DNA of 64,000 nucleotides from Blastomyces gilchristii SLH14081 (Eukaryota; Ascomycota; Eurotiomycetes; Onygenales; Ajellomycetaceae), in NCBI RefSeq assembly GCF_000003855.2, contig NW_003101658.1, positions 465,897-529,896 of the forward strand, written 5' to 3'. The notes under the pieces were generated by a model. It did not search any database, was not told the origin of the DNA, and saw nothing but the letters and a program-made list of their open reading frames with translations. Below, piece after piece: positions 48,842-59,099 of the stretch. Made by a program: the position numbers and the translations under genes. Each line of letters starts with the position of its first letter. Positions within the stretch are counted from its first letter, which is position 1.

Positions 48842-49674
48842 TTATGCTAATACCTGAGTCTAAAGGATTACACAGCGTTAGAAGGTTGCGAAAAACAAGG
48901 AAATAAACAAATAAAATAGACAAATGAGGTGAACAAATGAAGTGAACATACCACGAACTGTTGTAGGGACTCCTCGAATAGCTCGTTATTCACGCCTAAT
49001 CCCCCCGGGTGTTCGACGGGGGATAAGGGGTTTTTAACAACTGGAGAAACAAGTAAGCATATTGTATCTTAGTATATATGATGTTATGAGGCGAAAGAGA
49101 TATGATATCACGACTGAACGGACCATATTCCACATATAAATTGACATATATCTGCTGCAACGCCAGCCGCATGCTACCAGACTTGACGTCTGTAAGCATG
49201 ATAAACTTAATGTTTGTGGGTGTTTCGTAGTAGTGTAGCTTGTACTGGCTTGTTCGGTAGCAAATGAAGCTGCGGAGACGTATATGATCAGTATGGGGGA
49301 TCGATTTTCCCGAATTCGCAGGTGTCATTTGTTGCATACTTGTCATCGTCACCACCCAGTTTGCGCACCATATTCCGCAGGGAGAACACGGTGCCAAATA
49401 TCAGTTTTGCATCATCTTCGGCGGTCAGGCTTTGACGGGAGAGGGGTATGGATGTGGGTAGGCCGTTGCTAAGGGTGGTGGATTCTGAGGCTGGTCGGGA
49501 TTTTGAAGTCGTGGAGGTGGGCCGAGGGAGCCAGCGGCGCTTATAGATGCATTCCGCTGCATTGGGAGAGAGCGATTGAGATGTTAGTTCTGGCAAGCTA
49601 TTGAGTAGAGTAAACGATAAGGGCATATATGACGAACCGTGCCGGTCGAAGATGTAGAAGGAGTACACGGCCAT
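48842..49674 (-). CDS. bet5: TRAPP complex core subunit Bet5 (TRAPPC1, sybindin-like)
   Basis: Small longin-fold subunit of the TRAPP tethering complexes, which act as the Ypt1/Rab1 exchange factor in ER-Golgi and Golgi traffic. Five exons on the minus strand: 49,674-49,638, 49,556-49,340, 49,269-49,124, 49,040-48,952 and 48,859-48,842, total 168 residues. All introns have GT-AG ends and the joins restore conserved family text: MAVYSFYIFDRH at the start, ECIYKRRW, LTAEDDAKLIFGTVFSLRNM, YRTSQYKLHYYETPTNIKF, and LALQQIYVNLYVEY running into the PLSPVEHPGG segment. The last exon is only 18 bases (five codons and stop). A Ser/Thr/Pro-rich loop (about residues 20-45) is typical of the longer filamentous-fungal Bet5. 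Its promoter is shared, divergently, with the kinase gene. The first intron donor is GTTCGT and the fourth exon's upstream donor GTCCGT, both weaker than consensus. Confidence 0.9.
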
Positions 49675-50682
49675 GATTCGTGATGGATGTGTCAAGTGGC
49701 TGGTATACGGTAGAAGACCGATAGAAGATAGGAGGGGGTGCGCTATGCGGATCGAGGAATGCAGGAGATTAACATGCGCTTTGGTGATGGTCTAGGGAAT
49801 AATCGTGGACATGTTCCCAGCTATATCGAGCGCCGGAGAGGAGGTGAGGATAGTGGACAGGGGCACTATTTCAATATTCCGTGGAACTAACACTCCCCGC
49901 GGCGTCGCTACTAAAACTGCTAGTCCATCCGTCCGTCGCGCAGAAGGGGTCGCTTATTGCCACAGAGTATTACTTGCTTAGCATCGGCTCAACAAGATGC
50001 GGCTCTTCTTCGACTTCCCCGGCATCAATAATTCACAGATGTCAGTCAACATATCGGTCAATCGATACTTATGGAGCTCTGCTGCTGTAACTGCTGCTGT
50101 TATTCCAGAATGGGTCACCGATAGCTGCTGAATTGTTCTTTTTTTTTTCCCCTAGGGCTCGTATCCGGTCTCGATGCTTCCAAGTCGCAATCAAGTCGAC
50201 GATCCCGCCCCCAGCGCCCGCTGCAGCATCCCCGAGCTGCTATTAGTCCAGCTCCTAGTCCCCAATGCTCGACTGAACAACCCCTCCATACCAGGCAGAT
50301 TGCCTCTCTTCTCTTCTGTTTAAAAGCCCGTTGCCTCTCGCTTCAATAAGGCGCGGCTTGCTAATCTCCCATTTCGGCCCCTCCATCTTTGTCTCCAGTC
50401 CTTAATTCCGTAGCAAAAGGAGCCAATTATCGGGACTATTTGGACCTCCCCACATTCAGCCCTGTTGGACTACGCTTGGGTTTGTTGCCCTCGCCACAGT
50501 CGCCGAGAATCAAATAAATAGATAAAAATACAGAAGCTGCTGTCATCTCACTCTCACACACAGAGAGTGAGAGAGAGGTCTATATACAGACATAGAAAAA
50601 TCGGTAATATTTTAAATATCCAATCGATTCCCACCCGCAGCACAACCCTACCCGCTGCCCGCCTCCCCAGCGGCCCTGTTAA
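49675..50682. other. Divergent promoter region between bet5 and the kinase gene
   Basis: One kilobase separating two divergent genes, probably including a long 5' UTR for the kinase. Visible features are pyrimidine-rich tracts, a short T run near 50,140 and a GAGAGTGAGAGAGAG purine stretch near 50,563. No additional gene recognised. Confidence 0.5.
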
Positions 50683-53545
50683 ATGGCCCAAGACTCGTCT
50701 TCTTTAGAGCACCAAAGGACGGTGGCAGGAAAGATCACAATCGACTGCTCCACAGCCGTTGCTGAAACATGCACCACCCGGTATGGTTCCTTTGCTACTT
50801 CTATATATTATACCTATTTATTTTGTAATCCTTGAAGCAGAGAGCGGCTTGACCTCCCTATGCTATTCTTCTCGTGTTATATATAGCAGCTAGCTCCAGT
50901 CTAGCTATGGCAGTTTTCAGTGGCTACGACCGGTGATGCTCACTTCCCATTGATATTTGAGCTCAACTTAAGTTCTTTATCTTTCCTAGAATGGAGTATG
51001 TACTAACATCATCTTTTGATTAAACCCTAGATCTACGACAGCCTCTCATGACAGCCCACTGAGGCATCAGACGAGAAGTCGTACTGCTCCTCGTCGAGTA
51101 AAAGTGCGCCACCCTAGCTCTATTGCTCCCCCTTGACTTTGATACAGCTGTTCTTGTTCTGACAGCGAACCAATTGGACAAGGAAACTCTTAATGCTCGT
51201 TCCGAATACACCAATAGCCAGGATGATGGCACCGCGGAACATCGTATCAACCAGTATCTCATAAAACAAGAGATTGGGAGAGGCTCGTTCGGGGCTGTCC
51301 ATCTAGCAGTTGATCAATATGGCCAGGAATACGTGAGCGCTTTCTTTCGTTTTTATCTTGATTTATTGAAAATGGGAACTAAAGCGACTCTAAAGGCTGT
51401 TAAAGAATTTTCGAAATCACGATTGCGAAAACGAGCTCAATCCCATGTCTTGCGCAATCCGCGGGGGGTGAGACGCCCTGGCATAATCCCCGCTGGTATG
51501 GGTTTGAATTCTCCCCTCCACCGCCACCCGTCCGGCCACGAAGACGAGGAGGGCAGTAACTCCCTGTATCTTATTAAGGAGGAAATAGCAATCATGAAAA
51601 AGCTAAATCACCCTAACCTCGTGGCTCTATACGAAGTTCTCGATGACCCTACAGAAGACTCATTATATATGGTCATGGAAATGTGTAAAAAGGGAGTCAT
51701 CATGAAGGTGGGCCTGGGAGAATGTTCAGACCCATATCCAAACGAAAGCTGTCGTTGTTGGTTTCGCGACTTGATCCTTGGGGTGGAGTATCTACATGCG
51801 CAGAATATCGTTCACCGAGACATTAAGCCGGACAACTGCCTCCTGACTAACGATGACGTGCTCAAAGTTGTCGATTTCGGTGTATCGGAAATGTTTCAGA
51901 AAGACTCTGATATGTATACCGCGAAGTCGGCAGGGTCACCTGCTTTTCTACCCCCAGAGCTGTGTGTTGCGAAGCATGGGGATATATCAGGGACAGCAGC
52001 CGATATCTGGTCGATGGGTGTGACTCTGTACTGCCTCCGCTATGGGCGAATACCATTCGAAAAAGAGAGCATCTTTGAGCTCTACGAGTCGATCAGGAAT
52101 GATGAGGTTAAATATGAAAATGAGACAGATGAGGATTTCATAGCTTTGATGACAAATATTCTAGAGAAAGATCCTGCAAAACGGATCAAGATGCCTGAGC
52201 TCAGAGTGAGTGTGCCAGTTCTTCTTCCGTATTCTCGCTGTAAGCGCCTTGCTGATTGGAACCAGAACCATCCCTGGGTCACAAAAGGTGGCACCGACCC
52301 ACTCCTATCTACAGAGGAAAACACCGCCAACCCCATTGGGGAACCTACAGAAGAAGAATTGAATACTGCAATTACCAAGAAAATAGGCAATGTGCTTACA
52401 GTGGTATGTTGCTCTAGAATGAAATACCATGTACTTGATCTAACACTTCCCTCTAGGTCAGAGCGGTGCAAAAGTTCAAAAGGCTGATCGAGCCGGAAAA
52501 CGCCCCAATGCAAAGTATTCTGGGTCAAGATGTCGAAGCCCATTTCGTTCAACCGCCTTTATCCATGGAAGCGTCTTACGTCGAAGTTTCTTCGGCAAAT
52601 ACAGCAGACCAAAATGCTCCGTCTAGTGCTAAGAGTATCCATTCAAAGTCCGGCTCCACAGACTCCAAGCGACGAGTCATCGAAAAGGGGATTTACGTGC
52701 CTCCCGCCGTGCATAAAAGTGGCAGCGCCTCGCGTCTTGGATGCACGCACGGGGAATCATGCCGATACAGTGCTGCTTCAATATCCAAGTCCCCGTCTCC
52801 ACCTCTTCAAACCTCCCGCACCAGCACCCCGAGCAAACAAAGTTTTTTAGAAGGTACACGAGGCCATGCTCGCGATCCGCTAGAAGAAGACCATTCCTTC
52901 CTTTTCATCGGCCCATCCACTTTTACGGGTGTCCTGACAGTGGACGACGAGAAGACATCATTAACCTATTTCAGCCGTGCAGCAACCTCGGAACCCATGG
53001 GTAACTCTGAAGTAACTAGTGGCCTTGACGGCCATGGCTTCCCGATCGATGAAATGGGTCTGGTGCCAATCGTGAGCGAATCACCAGGCGCCTCGGGTAT
53101 CGACATCTATGAAACGGCGTATATGGAGGAGGTTGAGCGAATTCGGAAACAAAGCCTTGCGCGCCAGAAGCCGGCGCCGAAGGTATATCTCACCCGAAGG
53201 GTCGAGGGGAAAGAATCGAGCTTGGGCGAGCTGCTTCGGCAAGCTACTGTAGGCATGGCGTCGACCAGCCCAGCAGAGGATCAGAAGGCCCCGTCTACCA
53301 CCACCACCACCGTCCAGTTAGAACAGTCGACCGAAGGCTCAGGACAGCAAGTTACGCAAGCCGCAGCAGCAGCAACCCTGGCACCGACATCTAGCACCCA
53401 GCCACCGCCCCATAAGGCGCTCGGTGCCGCTGACGCCGTAACAAACATGACTAACGCTACTGCCGAAACAGTGACGACATCCACGACTCAACGGTCGCTG
53501 CTTGGGAGGGTTAGAAGAGAGAGCGCACAGTTTGGGAACAAATGA
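50683..53545 (+). CDS. Ser/Thr protein kinase, CaMKK / SNF1-activating (Ssp1/Sak1-like) family
   Basis: Upstream kinase of the calmodulin-kinase-kinase type, which in fungi phosphorylates the activation loop of SNF1/AMPK or CaMK. Proposed exons: 50,683-50,780, 51,031-51,103, 51,183-51,332, 51,396-52,205, 52,266-52,403 and 52,457-53,545 (785 residues). Kinase landmarks: GRGSFG loop (89-94), AVK Lys 110, HRDIKPDN (247 on), DFG (267-269), SAGSPAFLPPE activation segment (286 on), and DIWSMGVTLYC. The insert between beta3 and the alphaC helix (Arg/Pro/His-rich, about 117-160) is the RP-type insert of CaMKKs. The long Ser/Thr/Pro-rich tail has no recognised domain. Splice joins inside the kinase domain are well supported. 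The first two exons are less certain; a perfect TACTAAC branch site precedes the second-exon acceptor. Overall architecture (long tail, insert) resembles fission-yeast Ssp1. Confidence 0.87.
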
Positions 53546-54277
53546 ACATGGTTTTTATCGTGTAGCATACAGTCGTGTCGTGCTGTGTCGTGTTGTATTA
53601 CGTGCTAGCGCCGATTTTTGGCTTGCTGGGAAATCCAAGTTTTCTCTCTTCTTTATCACTTTCCCGGCCTTTTTTTTTTTTCCCCTCATGGTCGAAAACG
53701 GAAGGTTTGGTATAATAAACGGAGATATTTCTGATTTCATTTTCTCCTTACGTATATGTTTTCCGTCCCTCGTTTGCTTCTCTATCCTCTTAGATACCTC
53801 CTTCCTCGCTCTCGCTTCACATATACTTTCAGATATATACATATATATTCATCTTACAACTTACTGCTAGTAGATTAGTTTGTGGTTTTCCCCGCTGTCG
53901 GATGTAGTTCTCCCACGACGGACTTGCGGTAACTTAGGTTGTTAGCTTCAGATGTTCTAGTCCCGTATTTCCCTCCACTTTCCTATTTATCTGCTTTTTG
54001 TGCGGTGATGAGCCGGGGAATTGGTTAATAGGAGGATTTTCAAATGCGTCCACGGTTAAATAGGGGATTGGGTGTCTTCTTCCATATATATATATGGGGG
54101 GATATGTATACAGCAATCTGCCCAGTCAGTATTCAAAATATATGGATGATAGTCTTTTCTGCATGTTCCCGATTTTATCCATTTGACGCCTTTAACGAGT
54201 AAACAGCCCTGGCTAAACAGAAAGTACAGTTCTAGAAGAAGAAGAGGTATCTGCACAAAACAAAAGTATACAATCCC

Positions 54278-54324
<47 letters not shown>

Positions 54325-54465
54325 AAAAGCAATCAATCCTCCGAATGCAATCTGAAAAGGAAATCTAGTAGCCAATTATACAAACATACACACCCATCAA
54401 TATCGTACAGTACATACCATGCATGCAACCCAACCTCCACACCAGCTAGCATCTACATTAGACCG
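53546..54465. other. Convergent intergenic region between the kinase and pth1
   Basis: 3' regions of two convergent genes: T-rich tract near 53,671-53,681, TATATA repeats near 53,831 and 54,084, and a 44-base A run at 54,280-54,323. Short open frames here have no domain. No gene called. Confidence 0.5.
54280..54323. repeat. Homopolymer A run, 44 bases
   Basis: Uninterrupted A tract in the 3' region of pth1 (T on its coding strand). The exact length may be affected by sequencing or by slippage in the strain. Confidence 0.85.
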
Positions 54466-55323
54466 TCACTCCCCCGTCATCATCCCAACCTCCCTCTCTA
54501 ATATCCCCACCAACTCCTCTACTAGCCCTTCCGTCACCTCTACCTGCCGATCCGGCATTCGGCCCAGCACATACTCCGCCACCTCCTCCGGCTCACGGCT
54601 CGCCGGCCGCCCAATGCCTACCCCGATGCGCGTAAGCTGGAAGCGGGTTGGGTCAAGTGCTCCCGCACTGCTCACAGCACTACCGCCGCCTCCTTTCATC
54701 TTCTTGGCCGCCCCGCGCGCCGGCGCCAGCATACCAGCCTTGACAAGGCTACTCACTACGCTTTTGATACCATTGTGGCCGCGCGCGGAGAGGGATGCGC
54801 CGCCGCGGCGCACAGAGAGTTTCCCCGGGGAAAGTTCTAGGTCGTCGTGGAGGAGGATGAGGTTTAGCGGGATGGGTTTGTTGGTGTCTTTTGCTGTGCG
54901 TTTTGTTTCACTTTGGCTTTGGCTTTGGGTTTGGCCTAGGCCGTCTTCGTGGATTATATTTGTCGTTGTCGCGCTGCTCTTTAATGAGAGACCGACGTCA
55001 CCACCGATCCCACCGCCCCGTTCCGCACGCCACTTTTCATACGTCCTTATCAGCGTTGGACCGGATACATTCATCAATGATGGTGACTGCCATAGCGTCA
55101 GTGGCGTGCGTGTACGGGGGAGCTGGGTGCGGGAGGTGTATGGGCCCGGATGGTCTCGTGGGGGTGGGTTTGAGGTTAGAGAGTAGGGAGGTATTGGTTG
55201 CAAGGGAGCATCTAGATGTTGAGCTAGCGCACGGAGGAGGATGTGGCCGGCTGAGTGGAGGGTTTTATGCCATCGGGGCGGGGGGTTGCCGATTGAGGCG
55301 AGAAAGAGCGGCGGGCCAGACAT
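54466..55323 (-). CDS. pth1: Peptidyl-tRNA hydrolase, bacterial Pth type
   Basis: Cleaves the ester bond of peptidyl-tRNA released from stalled ribosomes, recycling tRNA. In yeast the homologous Pth1 is mitochondrial. It is a single exon of 285 residues. Active-site set by comparison with bacterial Pth: Asn13 in IGNPPPRWHKTLHSAGH, His23 as the catalytic base, MNVSGPTL (84-91), the acidic HDDLELSPGKL (159-169), and GHNGIKSV (182-189). The C-terminal RIGVGIGRP and VAEYVLGR blocks are also present. It is longer than the roughly 195-residue bacterial enzyme because of low-complexity inserts at about 40-80, 101-150 (Gly/Ser/Gln-rich) and 205-222. The ATG lies directly before the family start, and no long mitochondrial presequence is evident, so location is uncertain. 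Overlapping plus-strand frames are shadows. Confidence 0.88.
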   Translation of the reverse strand: MSGPPLFLASIGNPPPRWHKTLHSAGHILLRALAQHLDAPLQPIPPYSLTSNPPPRDHPGPYTSRTQLPRTRTPLTLWQSPSLMNVSGPTLIRTYEKWRAERGGGIGGDVGLSLKSSATTTNIIHEDGLGQTQSQSQSETKRTAKDTNKPIPLNLILLHDDLELSPGKLSVRRGGASLSARGHNGIKSVVSSLVKAGMLAPARGAAKKMKGGGGSAVSSAGALDPTRFQLTRIGVGIGRPASREPEEVAEYVLGRMPDRQVEVTEGLVEELVGILEREVGMMTGE

Positions 55324-55695
55324 CGGTCTGTTTGGGCAGAGGTGACAGGAAGGCAGGGAGGGGGCAGGGCAGCTCTTTGACCAGAAAGGAACAGCGGAGA
55401 TAAAGAGACGGATATATATATATACTCAATTGAGTATACTCTGCTATTGGCTGCTCTCTGTTTTGTGCACCTTCTCTCCAGGAATCTTTTTTGTATCGGA
55501 GGTTTTTGCGGAGTTCATATATGGTGATTATGTAAGATGTTTGTCAGGCACCCCCTTTTTTCCATCCATCACCCCGCGTGAAGTCAGGATATAGAACTCA
55601 GGACAACATACCCAGGGTATCGGGCTCTCTACCAGTAGAGCGGTGGTGCATATGCCTACACTGTCCACCAATTACTCAGGCGGTGTAAAGAAAAC

Positions 55696-56142
55696 ATGAG
55701 AAATTCCCTACACCAGGTTACAAGCAACCAATGGCTTGAGATAACACCATACCTTAGCTTTCCAGCAACTTATACCTGTTGTTGGAGCCCTGTCCAAGGT
55801 GTGCAGGTTGGAGCTTTACCCAGTACACAAACAGTGTTAGCACCTTTTGTGGTCGTGAAAGGGCAAGAAGCCTACGAAGCGGTGACAGCACGCAAGTCGA
55901 GGCTAGACACATGCAATGATCTCATTGAGGATTTCTCTCCCTCCCAGCGACACGTCGCATGGCATGTATGTACAGCGTCGGGATTTCAATTTTTAGGCGG
56001 GTACCGCTTCCTTTCCCCCTGTACAGTACCTGGGTGCATTGGCTGTGGTGCAGCTGGCCTTGAAGGTGATGGAGCAATGCTTAGAAAGGCATTCTCAAGG
56101 ATCTTTGAGAACTGCATTTCCAGAGTTGGTTGGTTGCCTTGA
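55696..56142 (+). CDS. Hypothetical open frame, 148 codons, doubtful
   Basis: Begins MRNSLHQVTSNQWLEI and ends in GWLP. Rich in Cys, Gly and aromatic residues, with no domain, signal peptide or membrane helix that I recognise. No intron signals are needed. Codon usage looks ordinary for intergenic DNA. Could be a lineage-specific gene or a chance frame. Confidence 0.2.
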   Translation: MRNSLHQVTSNQWLEITPYLSFPATYTCCWSPVQGVQVGALPSTQTVLAPFVVVKGQEAYEAVTARKSRLDTCNDLIEDFSPSQRHVAWHVCTASGFQFLGGYRFLSPCTVPGCIGCGAAGLEGDGAMLRKAFSRIFENCISRVGWLP

Positions 56143-56673
56143 GAGACGTGTGTTGTACTGTGCATAGTATGCGCATCTCTTGGTAGCTTTAAAATTTACT
56201 CATACATATGCACTATTTATTGCAGGTGCATTTAACTTGCGTATATCTTGGGATGCATATATATTATTCCCAGCTCAGATATTGAATGCTGAAATGAGAT
56301 CAATCAGATAAAATCATTATCGATGTGATGAATACCATGCAGAGCAAGGCACGCGAGAGGCAGGTAGGCAGATGCTTTCTTCCGCTTGGAATATCTTGCT
56401 TGGTCGCTGGGAATATATGTACGTAGAATGTGGGGATTTGTTGTTGGGAGTTCTGCGGAAGGCTGAAAGCTATGAAAACAAGGCTGTATGTACGGAGTAA
56501 GGGCGCTTGAATGAATAAAATCCATATCAGGTGGAAAATAATCTAGGACCTGAGCGACGGGTTGGCGAATTTGGGACCCAACACATTCTCTAGCTTCATT
56601 ACGCTGTGAGCCGGGCATCAATCGATGTTGATATATCTGATGGTTGGAATGTCAGCAATAGGGTGAATGAGCC

Positions 56674-56958
56674 ATGAAGAATATTTCTCTCATAACCATA
56701 GCCATAGCCGCACAATTGGTGATACATATTTTTCCTTTTCTTTCCCTTTTCTTTCCCTTTTCCCTTGCTTTTTCGGTCTTGGCCATACCGCTCTTGTCCG
56801 TTGTCGAATCCCTTCCAGCACCACGGAGCATTCCCGTTCCAGCAAGAAAAGCTGGAAAGCTGCATGAATACACCCCGAAGGAGTCCGACCCGCATTATTT
56901 AGATGCAGACGTGTCCCGGAATATGAAATCGATATTTCGCCTCAAGGCCATGTCGTAA
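56674..56958 (+). CDS. Hypothetical small membrane or secreted protein, 94 codons, doubtful
   Basis: Starts MKNISLITIAIAAQLVIHIF, with a hydrophobic N-terminal half (about residues 4-45, one or two membrane helices or a long signal sequence), then a hydrophilic tail rich in Pro, Lys and Asp. The hydrophobic part comes from a CTTTTC-repeat DNA tract, which makes chance hydrophobicity likely. An overlapping minus-strand frame exists. No homolog recognised. Confidence 0.25.
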   Translation: MKNISLITIAIAAQLVIHIFPFLSLFFPFSLAFSVLAIPLLSVVESLPAPRSIPVPARKAGKLHEYTPKESDPHYLDADVSRNMKSIFRLKAMS

Positions 56959-57495
56959 TCCTGACACGGGCTGGTCTAATGCATAATGTAAGGGTGAATT
57001 TGCTCAGAAATGGTTTGATGAGAGAGTAGAAAACTGAAGTGGGAAGTGAGAATAGACTGCTGCAGGAGCATGAGTACGGATCGAGCCACATTAATATTAG
57101 TTACTCATCTCGTAAATAAGAAATTCTAAATTTCTTCACAGTATTTTTCGTACATAATGCATTCTTTTCTTTGTTTTGTTCCAGAACTCCGGGTAGGATT
57201 GTTGGTAATAGACGGTAAATATGAGCACGCCTCTCGGTTATGCCATAGAGTTTCCGCTTAGCTTGATGTGTGATGAGTGGCTTATGAAGGAAGAAGATGA
57301 TTATAAATTGAGATGAGAGGTTTGCCGCTCTTCCCTTCCGGTGTATACAGAAAACTTGACCTCGCTAAGTGCGCCACTTGACCTCATTACATAATCATGA
57401 CCCTGACCTTGCACAATGTTGGTGATTACTACACCTACCCTAGTCACGTGCCACCCCAACCTATCCATTTAGTGTAACTCGCGTAGATAGATTAC

Positions 57496-58027
57496 TGTCA
57501 CGCTCCCGGCAGCGCCAAGGCCCCGCTGCGGTTCCACACGGCCCATCGCTTCCATGCGGATGATTCCATCCCATCCGAACCGGTTTCCAACCACCCTATG
57601 ACATCATTCGGATATATCATAGGAAGATTCAATTGATGGATATGAGAACCCCGCTTCTATATAAGATCAGCAGATTACTCTTTCTTGATAATAAGATGCT
57701 GCTGAGGTATCACTCTGACTATTCTCACTCATGAAATAGAAGAAGAGTATTCACTTATTATCTATATAGAATAGCTAGATACTAGCTTCTTATTAAAGAA
57801 GCAGTGATTTGTTTTTCTTCTACTGAAATATATATAAGAGTTACTGTATATCTTATACAATCTTCTTAGTATACTAAGTATCACATCTGTGATATTCTTA
57901 CAATAACTCTGTGATCTATAAGCTCACTATTCAAGTAAGATAGTTAAGCTTACTTATACAGCTTTTTAAATAACTATCTTTATATAATATCACTGACTAG
58001 TCACTGTTTTAATTCTATTATATTACA
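57496..58027 (+). repeat. T3-B 5' LTR (532 bp)
   Basis: Reverse complement of the T3-A LTRs. The first 170 bases are almost unmutated (GCTCCCGGCAGCGCC, CCGAACCGG), after which CC/GG/CG disappear. Aligning this stretch with 4,245 downward shows the substitution pattern directly. Confidence 0.88.
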
Positions 58028-58079
58028 ATTCAAATCACTGTATCTGATTATAAGTTTGAATCAGTCAAGCTCTAACAGA

Positions 58080-59060
58080 TTGATATGACTTCATACACTT
58101 ATACTGAGATCAATTCAATCTCACTCTCTGAGAGAAATACTATATCATTCTCTAAAGTGTGTACATCTCTATCTCAGCAGAAATCTGATATTTCTGAACT
58201 CACTGTATATTTTAATATGAGCTCTTTAACTGTTCTATCACTGCTGTGACCTCTATATATCTACATCTATTATAAAGATAGAGAGATTAAGATCAGAGAT
58301 TCTTTAAGATATAAGAGAAATATCTTATCTGAATTTCACAGCTTTATCTGTACTCTTGAATAAAAATTTCATCTTAATCTGAGTTAGTATAATACTCATG
58401 AGATATAAGTAATCTACACTGTCAATCTTCTTGAAGATATCTCTGCAACTACTTGAGTTATTAAGAAGAGAGAGCTTGAGTATATTAATACTATTATAAC
58501 TTAGAAAGAATTCAAGAACTTTCTACTGAACTAAATTGAAGATTACTGTAATTACAGCTTTATAACAGTATAGTGATTCAACTTATTATATTAATAAGAT
58601 AATAAGAATTCTTTCAATTTCAATATAAGATTTGAAGAATATTAAGAGAAATTAACTGATAATTTGAATCAATTAAAAATATAGCTTTATCTTATAAAGC
58701 TGACTTATAAGATGTGAATAATAATATTATAATATCAGAGTTCACTTATTAATTACACTGAGCTTGTCAACCTGACTTCTCAGATCTATTTGAATAATTA
58801 ATTCTTTAAGAAAAAGATCAATAAGATCTCTTTTAAATAATTAATAACAGAATCTAAACAGTGTTATAACAGCTTCAGTGTGAAGAAAGTAAAGAAGAAT
58901 TTCAAGTATTCTGATTCTTCACTCACTGTGAAGAAATATTAAAAAAGATTTGATAAAGATCTCTATTTTAACTGCAGAGCTGATAATTACTATACTAGTA
59001 ATTATAAGAAGCTGAAGAAGAAAAGAAATTAAGAAGATATCTTCTTAAAGTTAACTTCTC
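58080..59060 (+). pseudogene. T3-B gag relic
   Basis: Plus-strand relic with IKIRDSLRYKRNILSEFHSF near 58,280, collinear with T3-A 10,768-10,577. A degraded zinc knuckle (YFNCRADNYYTSNY) lies near 58,965. Stops interrupt it. Confidence 0.6.
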
Positions 59061-59099
59061 TTCTAATAAATGTATTTATGAAAGATAAAGAAGAGAAAG

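Larger units (their letters stand above)
55324..57495. other. Intergenic region between pth1 and T3-B
   Basis: 2.2 kb containing the pth1 promoter and no firmly supported gene. Open frames at 55,696-56,142 and 56,674-56,958 are listed separately at low confidence. The segment at 56,960-57,495 shows nothing recognisable. Unlike the left border, GC-containing dinucleotides persist right up to the retrotransposon. Confidence 0.45.

Noticed and set aside
54419..55403. Plus-strand frames of 255 and 170 codons opposite pth1
   Set aside because: Antisense shadows of the Pth gene, which has all family motifs on the minus strand.
55583..55655. tRNA-like sequence on the minus strand (GCTCTACTGGTAGAG followed by a weak B box)
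   Set aside because: The D-arm-like hairpin is suggestive, but the B box has several mismatches, no acceptor stem pairs and no target duplication is evident. At most a degenerate tRNA or SINE relic.
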